Shown: positions 35,625-47,583, counted from the first letter of the stretch. The stretch: 64,000 nucleotides of DNA from CAWGXG01 sp963826505 (GCA_963826505.1 CAWGXG010000001.1:354406-418405); one strand, 5' to 3'. Made by a program: numbers and translations. The notes: generated from the sequence alone by a model not told the origin.

Positions 35625-36584
35625 GTGAGCACACACCAGGCTTGGGCCATCGGCGTGGACATTGGCGGCACGAATACGCAGGCGGCGGTCATTCAGCGCC
35701 ACAGCGGCCAGATCCGTGCGCGTGCCAGCCAACCGACCCAGGCCGACCAGGGACCGGCGCGCGGGTTGCCACGCATCGGCGATCTGATCGCGCAGGTGAT
35801 CCGGCAGGCCGATCTGCCGATCTCCGAGGTAGCCGGGATCGGAATCGGGTGTACCGGGCCGCTGGATATCGAGCGCGGGTTGATCATGGAGCCGTGGACG
35901 ATGATCGGCTGGTGCGAAGTGCCGGTCGTGCCGACGCTGCGCGAACGCTTCGGGCTGCCCGTCTGGCTGGATAATGACTGCAACGTGGCCGCGCTCGGTG
36001 AGCACTGGCTGGGCGCGGGACAGGGTCACGCCGACATGCTGTATCTGACTGTCAGCACGGGGATCGGGGCAGGCATCATTATCGACAACGTGCTGCGTCA
36101 GGGGTTCGGCCACAACATGGGCGAGGTCGGCCTGATGACGATCGATATGCACGGTCCGCCGTGCTTTGAGGGCAGCTCCGGCTGTTGGGAATATCTTGCC
36201 GCCGGGCCAGCGATTGCGCGTCAGGCGAGCGCTGCGGCGGATGAGACACTGCTCGCCGCCGCCAACGGCGATCCCGGTGCGATCACGGCGGAAATGGTGG
36301 CCCGGCTGGCGCGGGCAGGGCACGCGCTTTCGCTGGACATCATGCAGCGCGAAGCGTTCGCGTTGGGCGTGGGGCTGGCGAATCTGATGGTGATCCTGGC
36401 GCCTGAGATCGTCGTGATGGGCGGGGGCGTAATGAACAGTTGGGATCTGCTCCACCCGCTCATGGAACGCACTGTCCGCGAGCGCACCCGCTTAATCCCC
36501 TCCGCGCAGACGATCCCGATCGTCCGCGCGCAGTTGGGGTCCTCCGCAGGAGTGGTAGGGGCTGCCCGTCTGGTGAGTGGTTAG
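35625..36584 (+). CDS. ROK-family sugar kinase or regulator-like protein
   Basis: A 319-residue ROK protein. The N-terminal phosphate loop is IGVDIGGTNTQAAV, the catalytic Asp is in LDNDCNVAALGEH, and STGIGAGII follows. There is no N-terminal HTH, so a kinase is more likely than a repressor. The zinc motif, usually CxCGxxGCxE, reads CFEGSSGCWE, with the second Cys replaced by Glu. GTG 35625 is preferred because GAGGAG ends 7 bases before it; GTG 35604 overlaps the ALDH stop. The substrate is probably a hexose or the like, and the link with deoxyribose breakdown is uncertain. Confidence 0.85.
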   Translation: MSTHQAWAIGVDIGGTNTQAAVIQRHSGQIRARASQPTQADQGPARGLPRIGDLIAQVIRQADLPISEVAGIGIGCTGPLDIERGLIMEPWTMIGWCEVPVVPTLRERFGLPVWLDNDCNVAALGEHWLGAGQGHADMLYLTVSTGIGAGIIIDNVLRQGFGHNMGEVGLMTIDMHGPPCFEGSSGCWEYLAAGPAIARQASAAADETLLAAANGDPGAITAEMVARLARAGHALSLDIMQREAFALGVGLANLMVILAPEIVVMGGGVMNSWDLLHPLMERTVRERTRLIPSAQTIPIVRAQLGSSAGVVGAARLVSG

Positions 36585-36691
36585 GATCGAGCGCTGTGCG
36601 GGTTTGCCCCACCCCCAAATCCCCTCCCCACGTTATATAGAGAGGGGACATATACAATTGTTATCTTCCCAGTTCGGACACTGTGCCCGCG

Positions 36692-38356
36692 TCAGCGCGT
36701 CCAGTACATCACCTGACGCAGATAGACCAGCCCGCACGCCCAGCCGCCCGCATGCGGAATCCAGTCTTCGTCGGAATAGCGCAGCGGGATGTCGTGTTCG
36801 ACAGTCGGCTCCAGCTCCATGTGGAACTGGCGATTGGTGCACAGGCCGTTGCCGATGCTGCCGGGAATCTTCGACCACGTGTCGACGGCGTTGTGCCCGA
36901 TGCCGTGGATGAAACTGTAGGGCACCGCTTCGCCCGCCGGGATGTCCTCGTACCACATGACCGAGCCCTCGAACGACTCGGCGGTGATGCCGCTGTTTAG
37001 GCCCGCAATCCATTGCATGTTGCCGACGGCAATTTCACGGAACTGGGGATCGTCGAAGAAGTATTCGAGCTGTACCGCCAGCGCCGCTGCATAGCCATAA
37101 ACGACATTGAAGCCGTGCCACGGTCCGGCGAAGGTCAGCAGGCCCTGCCCGGCGTAATAGCCCTGTGGCAGCAGGAAAAACGGATTCTTCCGGCAGGCGG
37201 GCAGGAAGTACCCGTAAGCGAAGTCGTGGACAGCCTGCCGCCAGCGCGGCACGTCGGGATGTTCCGGCAGGCGCTGGCACAGCGCCATCAGCGGGACGAT
37301 GTAGTGATTGAACATGGTGCTGGTATCGTGCCCAATATGATGGTGGATGAACGCCTTCTCGGTGAAATCGCTGTCGTCGAACGTGTAGAAATGCCCGTAG
37401 AACTCGCCTTCCGGGTGGTCTTTGGGCACCTGACGGCGCAGCACCTCGCGGGCGCGGCGGACGGCTTCATCGAGATAGTCGGGCCGCCCCGATCGCGCCA
37501 GCTCCACACCACCCCAGACCATCATCATCAGGTCGCCCGTCATGAAGGAGCGCGGGACGTATTCTTCCGGCGCGCCATGCAGCAGCGCCGAGAAATTCGG
37601 CATGCTGGAGGGGCGACACTCGCGCGTGTAATACTCGTAGGCTTGCACGGCGCGGTTCAGATAATCGAGACTGCGCTCGGGGTCGAGTTCGTACAACAGG
37701 CGGGAAGCGATGGCCAGCGCGACGACCGACTGCCCTTGATCCTGGGGAATATACAGGGCATCGTTGGGGAGTTCGTGGGCGATCGCGCCGGTCGGGCCGC
37801 CCAGGTCGCTGGCGCGCTGCTGGCACGAGACGATGTAGTCGCAGCCGTGCATGATCTGCGCGGCCAGACGCTGAGTCTTCTCCGGGCCCAGCCAGCTGTG
37901 ACCCCAATAGAACAGGTCGAGCATGCCGATCAACGCCCCGGTGTGACTGCCCACTTCGCGCCAATCAGCGCCGCAGTCCTTCCAGCCCTTGCCATAGCGC
38001 GCTTGCTCGGCGCGGCGCTCGAACTGCCCGATCACCACGTCTTCGACGGTGGCGTCCCACAGCACGTATTCACCTACCTTGAACGGCGGGCAGGTGATCG
38101 GCGCGTGACCCTCGGCTTCAAGCGTCAGGGTGAATTCGCCAGCGCGCGCAAGCTCCGAAAAGTCGGCAATCCACCACTCGCTTTGCCAGCATTGGCCCCA
38201 ATGCACGAGCGGTTTTTGCAGGAGAATTTCCCCGCTGACCGCTTCTTGCAGGCGGAAGGTGGCCCCCTCGGGCAGCTCACCGCGATAAAGGCCGCGCATG
38301 GGAGCGCGGAGATCGTAACCAATTTGAGAAACGAGCAGGCCAGTGGGTTGCATCAT
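36692..38356 (-). CDS. Glycoside hydrolase family 9-like enzyme, no signal peptide
   Basis: A 554-residue protein with an N-terminal Ig-like domain (about 1-95, LLVSQIGYDLRAPMRGLY is typical of GH9 N-terminal domains) and an alpha/alpha-barrel catalytic part. GWKDCGADWREVGSH corresponds to the DAGD segment of GH9, keeping two Asp. HNAVDTWSKIPGSIGNG and SDEDWIPHAGGWACGL match the C-terminal active-site region with its acidic residues. No signal peptide is present, so it acts inside the cell on imported oligosaccharides. It is the last gene of the LacI/ABC/UroD locus. Confidence 0.78.
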   Translation of the reverse strand: MMQPTGLLVSQIGYDLRAPMRGLYRGELPEGATFRLQEAVSGEILLQKPLVHWGQCWQSEWWIADFSELARAGEFTLTLEAEGHAPITCPPFKVGEYVLWDATVEDVVIGQFERRAEQARYGKGWKDCGADWREVGSHTGALIGMLDLFYWGHSWLGPEKTQRLAAQIMHGCDYIVSCQQRASDLGGPTGAIAHELPNDALYIPQDQGQSVVALAIASRLLYELDPERSLDYLNRAVQAYEYYTRECRPSSMPNFSALLHGAPEEYVPRSFMTGDLMMMVWGGVELARSGRPDYLDEAVRRAREVLRRQVPKDHPEGEFYGHFYTFDDSDFTEKAFIHHHIGHDTSTMFNHYIVPLMALCQRLPEHPDVPRWRQAVHDFAYGYFLPACRKNPFFLLPQGYYAGQGLLTFAGPWHGFNVVYGYAAALAVQLEYFFDDPQFREIAVGNMQWIAGLNSGITAESFEGSVMWYEDIPAGEAVPYSFIHGIGHNAVDTWSKIPGSIGNGLCTNRQFHMELEPTVEHDIPLRYSDEDWIPHAGGWACGLVYLRQVMYWTR

Positions 38357-38438
38357 AATCCCTTTTCACAAGCTATCGCTAAGTAACTCGCATCGGCGCA
38401 TCTGCGGCCCAGTATATCCCCGGACATTTGAGCCGTCA

Positions 38439-39551
38439 TCACGCGCCGGACTGTGCCCGGCACCAATCGGCCACCAGCTTGACGCGCTCCATCGCCTCCT
38501 GGCCCGCCCCTTCCGGCACCTCGTCCGACACGCCCAGCACCAGCCGCGGATGAAACAGGCGCACGACCTCTTCCACTGTCTGCATTAGCTGCTCGCGCGA
38601 AAAGGTGGGCAGAAAGAGTACGGCGGGAATCCCGTCCAGCAGCACTTTGTCGCCGATATGCTCCTTGATGGTTTCGAGCGTCACATCGCCCTGAGGCTGC
38701 GGCGTCAGCGCTTCGATGCCGTCAAACGGCAGATCGGCCAGGTAGTTGAGCAGACCGCTCAGCGCGCCGTCAATGTGGATGTGAGTGAAGCGGCCCGCCG
38801 CGCGCAGTTGGCCGGAGCGCCGCGTGTAGAACGGCAGCAGGTAGCGCTCGAAATAGCGCGGGGAGATCAGGTGCGAATGCAGGTTTTCCCCAAAATTCAC
38901 AATGCGCACTTGTTCACAGGCCACAATGCCCTCGTAGAGCACATCGTACGCCGCGTCAATCGCGCGGAACGTGTTTTCAATCTCGTGCGGGTAATCGGCC
39001 AGGGCATACACAAAATCCTGATAGCGCATCCAGTCGAGCGCCAGCGCCTGATAGGGGCTGCGGGCAACCCAGAACTGCGGCTCGCCGCGCTCGCCCATGA
39101 AGCGGCTGCCCTCGTCGAAATACTCCCCGGAGAAAAGCGTCTCCCGGTGATCGTACAGCCAGCGCAGTTTGCGCAGGTCGTCGGGCGCGCGTACGGCGAA
39201 GTCGACCGTGCGCCACGTGTTATCGGGCGTGCGGTGTAACTGTTCGGTGAGGTCACCGTAGGGTGTCTCGTAAACGCGCGTGCAGCTCTGTGCCGTGAAG
39301 CGCTCGTGGATCGTCACTTCGGGGCTGTAGCGCTCAATCAGCGGGCTGGGCAGGTCGGTGTAATAATGCACATAGCGAATCGAGGCTCCCAGCCGGTCGA
39401 ACAGGTCCAGCAGGCTGAGATCGCGGTAAGCCTCCGGCATCTCGCCGAAGTCGCGGTGCCAGGCGTACCACGGCTCGATGCGCGGTTGAAAGAGGACCTG
39501 TGGCACAGGTGCCCCGGAAAATATCGCGAGGTTCATTTCACGCAAATTCAC
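38439..39551 (-). CDS. UroD/MtaA-like protein (uroporphyrinogen decarboxylase superfamily), copy 2
   Basis: A 370-residue TIM-barrel protein of the uroporphyrinogen decarboxylase/methyltransferase superfamily. LFQPRIEPWYAWHRDF, FGENLHSHLISPRYFERYLLPFY and VLGVSDEVPEGAG are typical of the non-heme members found in sugar loci. The site that is HxC in corrinoid methyltransferases reads HIHIDG here, with no Cys. GTG 39551 is preferred as start because AGGAG lies 10 bases before it; ATG 39536 has none. Heme synthesis is unlikely in this context. A role in methyl transfer or decarboxylation of a sugar-related compound is an inference. Confidence 0.72.
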   Translation of the reverse strand: MNLREMNLAIFSGAPVPQVLFQPRIEPWYAWHRDFGEMPEAYRDLSLLDLFDRLGASIRYVHYYTDLPSPLIERYSPEVTIHERFTAQSCTRVYETPYGDLTEQLHRTPDNTWRTVDFAVRAPDDLRKLRWLYDHRETLFSGEYFDEGSRFMGERGEPQFWVARSPYQALALDWMRYQDFVYALADYPHEIENTFRAIDAAYDVLYEGIVACEQVRIVNFGENLHSHLISPRYFERYLLPFYTRRSGQLRAAGRFTHIHIDGALSGLLNYLADLPFDGIEALTPQPQGDVTLETIKEHIGDKVLLDGIPAVLFLPTFSREQLMQTVEEVVRLFHPRLVLGVSDEVPEGAGQEAMERVKLVADWCRAQSGA

Positions 39552-39756
39552 AGATCTCGATCTCCTCTTGGTTTGGCGACATACGCTACAGCACCCTGGT
39601 ATTGTATCCCCGGATGGCTTTGTGGGCTGTGATTCATTTTTGGACGCCAACAGAATACGCGCCCGACCATGCCGCGCGGGGCGCAGGCAGGGCAGGCGCG
39701 ATCGACGGCCGAATACAGGGCCGATCTCACTATGTGGTTGGAGGTGCCGTGTCACT

Positions 39757-42054
<2,298 letters not shown>

Positions 42055-42079
42055 TGCGGGTATCCTCTCTTATTGACGC

Positions 42080-43255
42080 TCAGTAAGCGGCAAACTGGCG
42101 GGCGGTCTCTACATACGCCGCCACGTTTTCGGGCGGCGTGCCATATTCCAGGAAATCAGCCGATTGCAGGATGAACCGGCCGCGCTGCTGATCTTGTTTC
42201 CCGGCCCGGATCGTCTGTTCCGTGGCGCGCCGGACCTCGTCCACGCTGCCATTTTTCAAAACGTTCACCTGATCGACGCCGCCGATCACGGCATAATCGC
42301 CCTGAATCAGGTCTAGCGCGCGACCAAGGTCAGCATCACCCAAGGTAGGCGGCGGCGAGAACGGCTCGATGATGCGCGCGCCTAACGCTTTGTAGGACTC
42401 GACCAGACCCATGATCTGGCCGCAGTTGTGATACATGGCGGGCGTGCCGTGCTGCTGAAACTGATCGATGCACTGCTTCTCGAACGGCAGCACGTACCGG
42501 TCATACACACGGCGACCCAGGAATCCGCCGGGTACGTTGCCCCCCACGATGAATACGTCAACGCCAGCCGGGGCCGCGAGCTCGTAGAAGGCGCGAATGC
42601 GGCGCAGGGCATACGTCATCAATTGTTCGTAAAACTCATAGTCGGTCAGAAATAAGGTGTATAGAGTCTCTAATTTCACCAGCCGCGAAGCATAGTTGAA
42701 GGGACCGCCGAGGGTCCACAGGCCGACCATGCCATCGTCGCCCACCAGGGAGCGCATCGCCTGCACGCGTGTCTTGATCTGCTGCGCCCATCGCTCTGGC
42801 AGCGGCGGCTCGTATTCCATCACCAGCGCCAGATCGCGCGGGGATTCGATGGCGGGTTTGGTGCAGGCCGTCACATACGTGCCGGGGCCGATCTGTTGAA
42901 GCGCCAGGTGTTGGGTGAGCACACCGGACGGCGTCGTGATCGTGGCCACCTGCGTCTGGCCGATCTGCTCGATCTTCACCTGCCATGTGTCGGTCTGCTG
43001 CTCTGTGTCCAGTTCTCCCCGCGTCATGAAGCCCGGGCTGTCGACGTAGTTCGCCAGCCGCACGAACACATCACAACCAAGCTGTTTTTGCAGTTCGACC
43101 ACCTTCGCCTGGCGGGCGGCCCAATCCCATGGATCGAGATCGGGATACATCTGGCTGAGGAAGTGGCCGTGATCGTGGATGAACAATGTTACGGGCACAC
43201 GATCCGGCTTCTCGCCATTAATGACCTTCAGAAACCGCTCACGAGGCGTTGGCAT
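42080..43255 (-). CDS. UroD/MtaA-like protein with HxC zinc motif, copy 1
   Basis: A 391-residue member of the uroporphyrinogen decarboxylase superfamily: MPTPRERFLKVINGEKPDRVP is the usual N-terminus of this group, and YHNCGQIMG is the HxC zinc site of corrinoid:thiol methyltransferases such as MtaA. GGVDQVNVLKNGS and FILQSADFL complete the barrel. No corrinoid protein gene is nearby, so the methyl donor and acceptor are unclear. It sits directly between the binding-protein gene and the FAD oxidoreductase. Confidence 0.78.
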   Translation of the reverse strand: MPTPRERFLKVINGEKPDRVPVTLFIHDHGHFLSQMYPDLDPWDWAARQAKVVELQKQLGCDVFVRLANYVDSPGFMTRGELDTEQQTDTWQVKIEQIGQTQVATITTPSGVLTQHLALQQIGPGTYVTACTKPAIESPRDLALVMEYEPPLPERWAQQIKTRVQAMRSLVGDDGMVGLWTLGGPFNYASRLVKLETLYTLFLTDYEFYEQLMTYALRRIRAFYELAAPAGVDVFIVGGNVPGGFLGRRVYDRYVLPFEKQCIDQFQQHGTPAMYHNCGQIMGLVESYKALGARIIEPFSPPPTLGDADLGRALDLIQGDYAVIGGVDQVNVLKNGSVDEVRRATEQTIRAGKQDQQRGRFILQSADFLEYGTPPENVAAYVETARQFAAY

Positions 43256-43322
43256 GGGTTCTCCGGCACTGCCTGTTCAGGACGTTGGAGTTTGCTGTTG
43301 TATGCTAGAATTTGCGGTGGGT

Positions 43323-43350
43323 GGGAGACATGCCGCGTGGCATGTCTCCC
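43323..43350 (-). terminator. Hairpin 2 downstream of the binding-protein gene
   Basis: A perfect 12-bp stem (GGGAGACATGCC/GGCATGTCTCCC) around a 4-base loop in the gap between the binding-protein and UroD genes. No T run on the coding strand. Confidence 0.45.
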
Positions 43351-43360
43351 GGTAGTGCTG

Positions 43361-43393
43361 CTCAGGCCGCTTTTGGTCGAAAGGCGGCCTGAG
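43361..43393 (-). terminator. Hairpin 1 downstream of the binding-protein gene
   Basis: Stem CTCAGGCCGC/GCGGCCTGAG, extended by a T/A-rich inner stem to about 14 pairs with a 5-base loop, beginning 13 bases after the binding-protein stop. Two strong hairpins here probably protect the upstream message and reduce expression of downstream genes. Confidence 0.5.
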
Positions 43394-43406
43394 GTGTTGC
43401 ATGCGC

Positions 43407-44651
43407 TTAGTCCATCAAGTCGCTGATCTCGCTGTGGGCTTCGGCCATGGCATCCTTGGCGCTCATATCGCCAGTCAGCACAGCCTGGACCTGCTCGGTC
43501 AGGGCGTTTTCCATAGCGGCGGCCTGGGTGTAGGGCCAGAATGGGTTGGTGCGGGCAGTCGCCGTGATCTCAGATGACCACTTCGCCACGTAGTCGTTAT
43601 TCTGCACGGTGTCCGAGTCCAGCGCCGACTGGGTGGTCGGGGGCAGGGCGAGCTGTTCGAAGTAATTCAGAACGGTGTCCTGATCGCTCGTGATGTACTT
43701 CGCGAAAGCGGCAGCGGCGTCGGCGTTCTTGTCGTCTACTACCACGATGATATGACCCCACAGCAGGGCCTGGGGCGCATCACCAGCAGCCAGCACGGGG
43801 CGCGGCACCGGGACTACGAACTGATCCAGGCCAGAATCCGGGGCGGCTGAGGTGACGAGGCCGCGGGCGACGATGGCGTCATCGTAGAAACCGACGCGAC
43901 CCTGGGCGAACAGTTGACGCGCGTCGAAACGATCCGTGTCCGCCGCGATCAAACCGCGATCCAGCAGGCTCTTGTACCATTCCACAGCGGCGATAGTGCC
44001 GTCGTCGTTGAGCACGACATTGCCATCTGCATCGATGACCGTGCCGCCAAACGTCCAGATCCAGGGGATGATGTCCTTCAACTGAGCGGTGTCGGTCATG
44101 CCCGCGTAAGGGATCACATCCGGATCGTAGGCTTTGAGAGCTTCGAGATCGGCCTCAAACTCGTCGATGGTCGTGGGCAGATCCATGATTCCGGCGGCGT
44201 TCAGCAGCTGCATGTTGGCCACCATGCCGATCGAGGCAGTGGTCCAGGGCAAGCCATACTGCACGCCATTCACCTGACCGCTGCTGAGCGCGGCGGCAGT
44301 GTAGTCGGTGCCTTCGGCCACCGGGCCGAGGTCCTTCAACACGCCCATCGCGGCCAGCGGGGCCAGCCACGCGATGTCAAGCTGTACCGCGCCGCTCAGG
44401 TTGCCACCACGGGCCTGGAGCAGAACCTGGTTGAGGTATTCGTTGTACGGGTAGGACACGTCGCTGATTTCGGCGCCGGTGGCCTGGCTGTACTCGTTCA
44501 CGACGCCGAGGATCACATCACGCGTGGCGCCTTCTTGCAGTGACCAGCCGGTGAAGGTGAACTTGCCGCCGTCTTGTGCCAGCACGGGCGCGATCCCCAG
44601 CAGTAACACAAGGGTCATAATGAGCAAGGTCGTTAAGGATTTACGGGACAT
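43407..44651 (-). CDS. ABC transporter sugar-binding protein, exported
   Basis: A 414-residue solute-binding protein of the family 1 type. The signal peptide spans about residues 1-25 (SRKSLTTLLIMTLVLLLGIAP), cleaved near VLAQ. The mature part includes DIAWLAPLAAMGVLKDLGP, GLPWTTASIGMVANMQLL and a long C-terminal helix region. ATG 44651 is chosen because GGAGGAAAG directly precedes it. It forms an importer with the two permease genes upstream. As in the first locus, no ATPase gene is present. Confidence 0.9.
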   Translation of the reverse strand: MSRKSLTTLLIMTLVLLLGIAPVLAQDGGKFTFTGWSLQEGATRDVILGVVNEYSQATGAEISDVSYPYNEYLNQVLLQARGGNLSGAVQLDIAWLAPLAAMGVLKDLGPVAEGTDYTAAALSSGQVNGVQYGLPWTTASIGMVANMQLLNAAGIMDLPTTIDEFEADLEALKAYDPDVIPYAGMTDTAQLKDIIPWIWTFGGTVIDADGNVVLNDDGTIAAVEWYKSLLDRGLIAADTDRFDARQLFAQGRVGFYDDAIVARGLVTSAAPDSGLDQFVVPVPRPVLAAGDAPQALLWGHIIVVVDDKNADAAAAFAKYITSDQDTVLNYFEQLALPPTTQSALDSDTVQNNDYVAKWSSEITATARTNPFWPYTQAAAMENALTEQVQAVLTGDMSAKDAMAEAHSEISDLMD

Positions 44652-44712
44652 TCTTTCCTCCAATGATTAATCTAGACATGCGAACTAACGGTAGGTAATC
44701 CACCGCATACGA

Positions 44713-45585
44713 CTAACCTTTGACGGCTCCTGCCGTGATGCCGCCCGCGATATAACGCTGCATGAACAGGAAGGCGATCACAATCGGCAGCGAGACGATG
44801 AACGACGACGCCATCAGGCTGGGCCAGGACGTCTGGAACTCCCCGATATAGGTCAGGACGAGGCCGGGGGGAAGCGTCATTTTGTGCGGTCCGGCGAGCG
44901 TCAGCGCGTAAATGTAATCGTTCCAGCCGCGGATGAAGGCGAACAGCGCGGTCGATACCAGCGCGGGCGCGGCGACGGGCATCAGAATTCGATGGATGAT
45001 CTGAAGCTGGTTGGCCCCGTCCACTTTGGCGGCTTCGATCAGATCGTCGGGGATGGTGTCGAAGTAGCTTTTCAGCATCCAGATGCACAGCGGCAACGTG
45101 AACGTGGTGAAAGCCAGGATCATCGACCAGTACGAATTGAGCAGGCCGAGATCGTCGAACATCAGGTAGAGCGCGATCAGCAGCAGCGCCTGCGGGAACA
45201 TCTGCGCGGAGAGGATCAGGAACATCAGCGCGCGCCGCCCGGCGTAACGGAACTTAGAAAACGAGTACGCGGCGTACGTCGATACCACGATGCTCCCGAC
45301 CGCGGTCGAAATCGAGACGATCAGGCTGTTTTTGAAATAGCGCAGCAGGGACGGGTTATCGAAAAAGGAGCGGTAATGATCCAGCGTCAGACTGCTGGGG
45401 AACAGGCGCGGCGGGAACTTGAAGACCTGGCTGGCCGGGGTCAGCGACGTGACGAGCATCCAGTAGATCGGGAAGAAGGCGAACAGACCGACGACGGCGA
45501 ACGACACATACAGGCCGATCTTGTCGAGACGTTTCTGGCGCTGCGAGGCGGCCATTATGGTGGTTTCAACATAGTGAGTCGTCAC
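44713..45585 (-). CDS. ABC transporter permease, MalG type
   Basis: A 290-residue permease of six helices. The EAA loop EAAKVDGANQLQIIHRILMP contacts the ATPase, and the C-terminus MQRYIAGGITAGAVKG is typical. The GTG start at 45585 follows TTAGGAGAAG and lies 11 bases after the previous permease stop. Confidence 0.9.
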   Translation of the reverse strand: MTTHYVETTIMAASQRQKRLDKIGLYVSFAVVGLFAFFPIYWMLVTSLTPASQVFKFPPRLFPSSLTLDHYRSFFDNPSLLRYFKNSLIVSISTAVGSIVVSTYAAYSFSKFRYAGRRALMFLILSAQMFPQALLLIALYLMFDDLGLLNSYWSMILAFTTFTLPLCIWMLKSYFDTIPDDLIEAAKVDGANQLQIIHRILMPVAAPALVSTALFAFIRGWNDYIYALTLAGPHKMTLPPGLVLTYIGEFQTSWPSLMASSFIVSLPIVIAFLFMQRYIAGGITAGAVKG

Positions 45586-45596
45586 GGCGGCTTCTC

Positions 45597-46484
45597 CTAA
45601 TCGTTATCGGTCGCGAAGCGCAGATACAGCGCGACGATCACCGACAGCAGGCCCATCCACAGGATGCCGATCGCGCCCGCCTGGCCCAGGTCGAATTTCT
45701 GAAAGGCAGCCTTGTACACGGCCACGGAAAACGTGGTCGTCGCTTTGGCGGGTCCGCCGGTCGTCATGACGTAGATCGTCTCGAAATGCTGGAAATTCCA
45801 GATGAAGCTGAGCAGGAGCACTGTCCCGGTGATGCCGCTCAACTGGGGCACCGTGATATGGCGGAAGACCTGCGCGCGGTTCGCGCCGTCGATGGCGGCG
45901 GCCTCGTTGAGCTCGCTGGGGATGGTCTGGAGTCCGGCCAGGAGCATCACCGCCATCCAGGGGAAGGTGTTCCACGATTTGGCGATGATCACGGCGAACA
46001 TGGCGCGATCACGCTGGCCGAGCCAGTTGATATTCTTCGCGATGAGTCCCGTTTGCCGCAGAAACCCATTCAGCACGCCGTAGTTCGCGTTGAAGATCCA
46101 CATCCACAAAAACGAGACGACCACCGCCGGGATCAGCCAGGGCAGCAGGAACAGGCTGCGCAGCAACCCCTGACCGGGAATGGACGAGTTGAGGATCATC
46201 GCCACCCCGAAGCCTACCACAAAGGGGAGCAGCGTCGCGTAGATGGTGAAGGTGAGCGTGGTGCGCAGCAGCGGCTCGAAATCTTTGTTGAGCACGGCCT
46301 GAATGTTGTCCAGACCAACGTATTTCTGGCCGGGGAACAGCAGGCTTTTGTCAAACAGCCCCTGGTACATCGACGTGAACAGCGGGTAGATGGTAATGGC
46401 GGCGAACAGCGCCAGCGCGGGCATCGCCAGCAAAATGCCGAACTGCGTATCGGACAGTCTGAAGCGAGTTTGTAAAGCGCTCAT
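45597..46484 (-). CDS. ABC transporter permease, MalF type
   Basis: A 295-residue permease. It has FGILLAMPALALFAAITIYPLF at the first helix and the EAA loop EAAAIDGANRAQVFRHITVP. The ATG at 46484 was chosen over the longer open frame because the extension is low-complexity and overlaps the regulator gene in another frame. It is the first transporter gene after the LacI regulator. Confidence 0.9.
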   Translation of the reverse strand: MSALQTRFRLSDTQFGILLAMPALALFAAITIYPLFTSMYQGLFDKSLLFPGQKYVGLDNIQAVLNKDFEPLLRTTLTFTIYATLLPFVVGFGVAMILNSSIPGQGLLRSLFLLPWLIPAVVVSFLWMWIFNANYGVLNGFLRQTGLIAKNINWLGQRDRAMFAVIIAKSWNTFPWMAVMLLAGLQTIPSELNEAAAIDGANRAQVFRHITVPQLSGITGTVLLLSFIWNFQHFETIYVMTTGGPAKATTTFSVAVYKAAFQKFDLGQAGAIGILWMGLLSVIVALYLRFATDND

Positions 46485-46527
46485 GCTCGTAGCAGTCCTT
46501 AAAAAAGCCTTCGGTAAATAGTTGCTT

Positions 46528-47538
46528 CTACCCGGTTGAGTCGCGAATGATGAGCGTAGTCGGCACGCGCACCAACCAGGGAAAATCATCAGGATCGTCG
46601 AATAACATGCACAGCCGCCGCGCCGCGATGATGCCCATGGTGTGCATATCGAAATGCACGGACGTGAGCGACGGCGTGGTGAAACGCGACAGCTCGTAGT
46701 CGCCAAACCCGACCACGGCGAGATCGTGCGGGACGTCGTAGCCGTGCTCGCGAATGGCGCGCATCCCGCCCAGCGCGATGATATCGTCGGCAAAGATCAC
46801 GGCGTCCAGGTCCGAGCGCTGTTCCAGCAGGCGGAGCGTCTGCTGGTAGCCGGACTGGGCATTGAAATCGCTGACCACGACCTGATCGGGCGTGAAGCTG
46901 AGATCATGCAAGCACAGTGCCAGGCGATAGGCGTCGAGTTTTTCGCCGCTGGTCGTGGTCGTCGATGGGCCGTTGACGAAGCCGATGCGCTGGCGTCCGG
47001 TGGCGACGAGATGCTGCATGGCCTGGGTGATGCCCTGTCTCACGTCCGCCATCACGCAGTTGACTTCCATAGGCCGCAAGTGCGCCCCGGCGATCACAAA
47101 GGGCAGTTCGAGCGACTGCAACTCCGTGACGAACGCGCGCTCGCGCACGCCGCCCAGCAGGACCAGCCCGGACACGCCAATATCGCTGGCGTGCAGGCGC
47201 GCTTCTTCCGGCGAGACGGTCGAATGCTGTAAGCGGGTGGCGATGCCTTGTTGTTCCAGGTAGGAATGCACGCCTGCCCACACGCGCCGTTCAAATTCGC
47301 CCCCGGCCTGAGTCGCGGTGGCCTGTGTTTCGGGCGCTTCTTCGCGCGTCAGCACCAGCACCGATCGCGATACCTGCGGAACGCTGCGTAAGCGTTCCAG
47401 CGGATAGCCGAGGTCGCGTGCGGCTTGCCAGACGATCAGGCGGGTTTCTTCGCTAACGCGGGGATGATCGTTGAGGACCCGTGAAACGGTGGCGATGGAA
47501 ACATGGGCGCGTTTGGCGATGGCGCGTACGGTAGTCAT
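46528..47538 (-). CDS. LacI-family transcriptional regulator
   Basis: A 336-residue repressor. The HTH and hinge are intact: VRAIAKRAHVSIATVSRVLNDHPRVSEETR. The effector domain has VSGLVLLGGVRERAF, GRQRIGFVNGPST, DAVIFADDIIALGGMRA and VVGFGDYELSRFTTPSLTSV. It heads the eight-gene transporter/GH9 locus on the minus strand. A TTACAT palindrome in the upstream gap is the probable operator, giving autoregulation and control of the locus. Confidence 0.93.
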   Translation of the reverse strand: MTTVRAIAKRAHVSIATVSRVLNDHPRVSEETRLIVWQAARDLGYPLERLRSVPQVSRSVLVLTREEAPETQATATQAGGEFERRVWAGVHSYLEQQGIATRLQHSTVSPEEARLHASDIGVSGLVLLGGVRERAFVTELQSLELPFVIAGAHLRPMEVNCVMADVRQGITQAMQHLVATGRQRIGFVNGPSTTTTSGEKLDAYRLALCLHDLSFTPDQVVVSDFNAQSGYQQTLRLLEQRSDLDAVIFADDIIALGGMRAIREHGYDVPHDLAVVGFGDYELSRFTTPSLTSVHFDMHTMGIIAARRLCMLFDDPDDFPWLVRVPTTLIIRDSTG

Positions 47539-47583
47539 AACGGATCTTTTTTCACTAAGAATTGAAGTCCAGGTGAAAACTCT

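Noticed and set aside
36610..36650. CCCCTC/GAGGGG repeat between convergent ROK and GH9 genes as a terminator
   Set aside because: The stem is only 6-7 pairs over a 15-base loop and lacks a clear T run.
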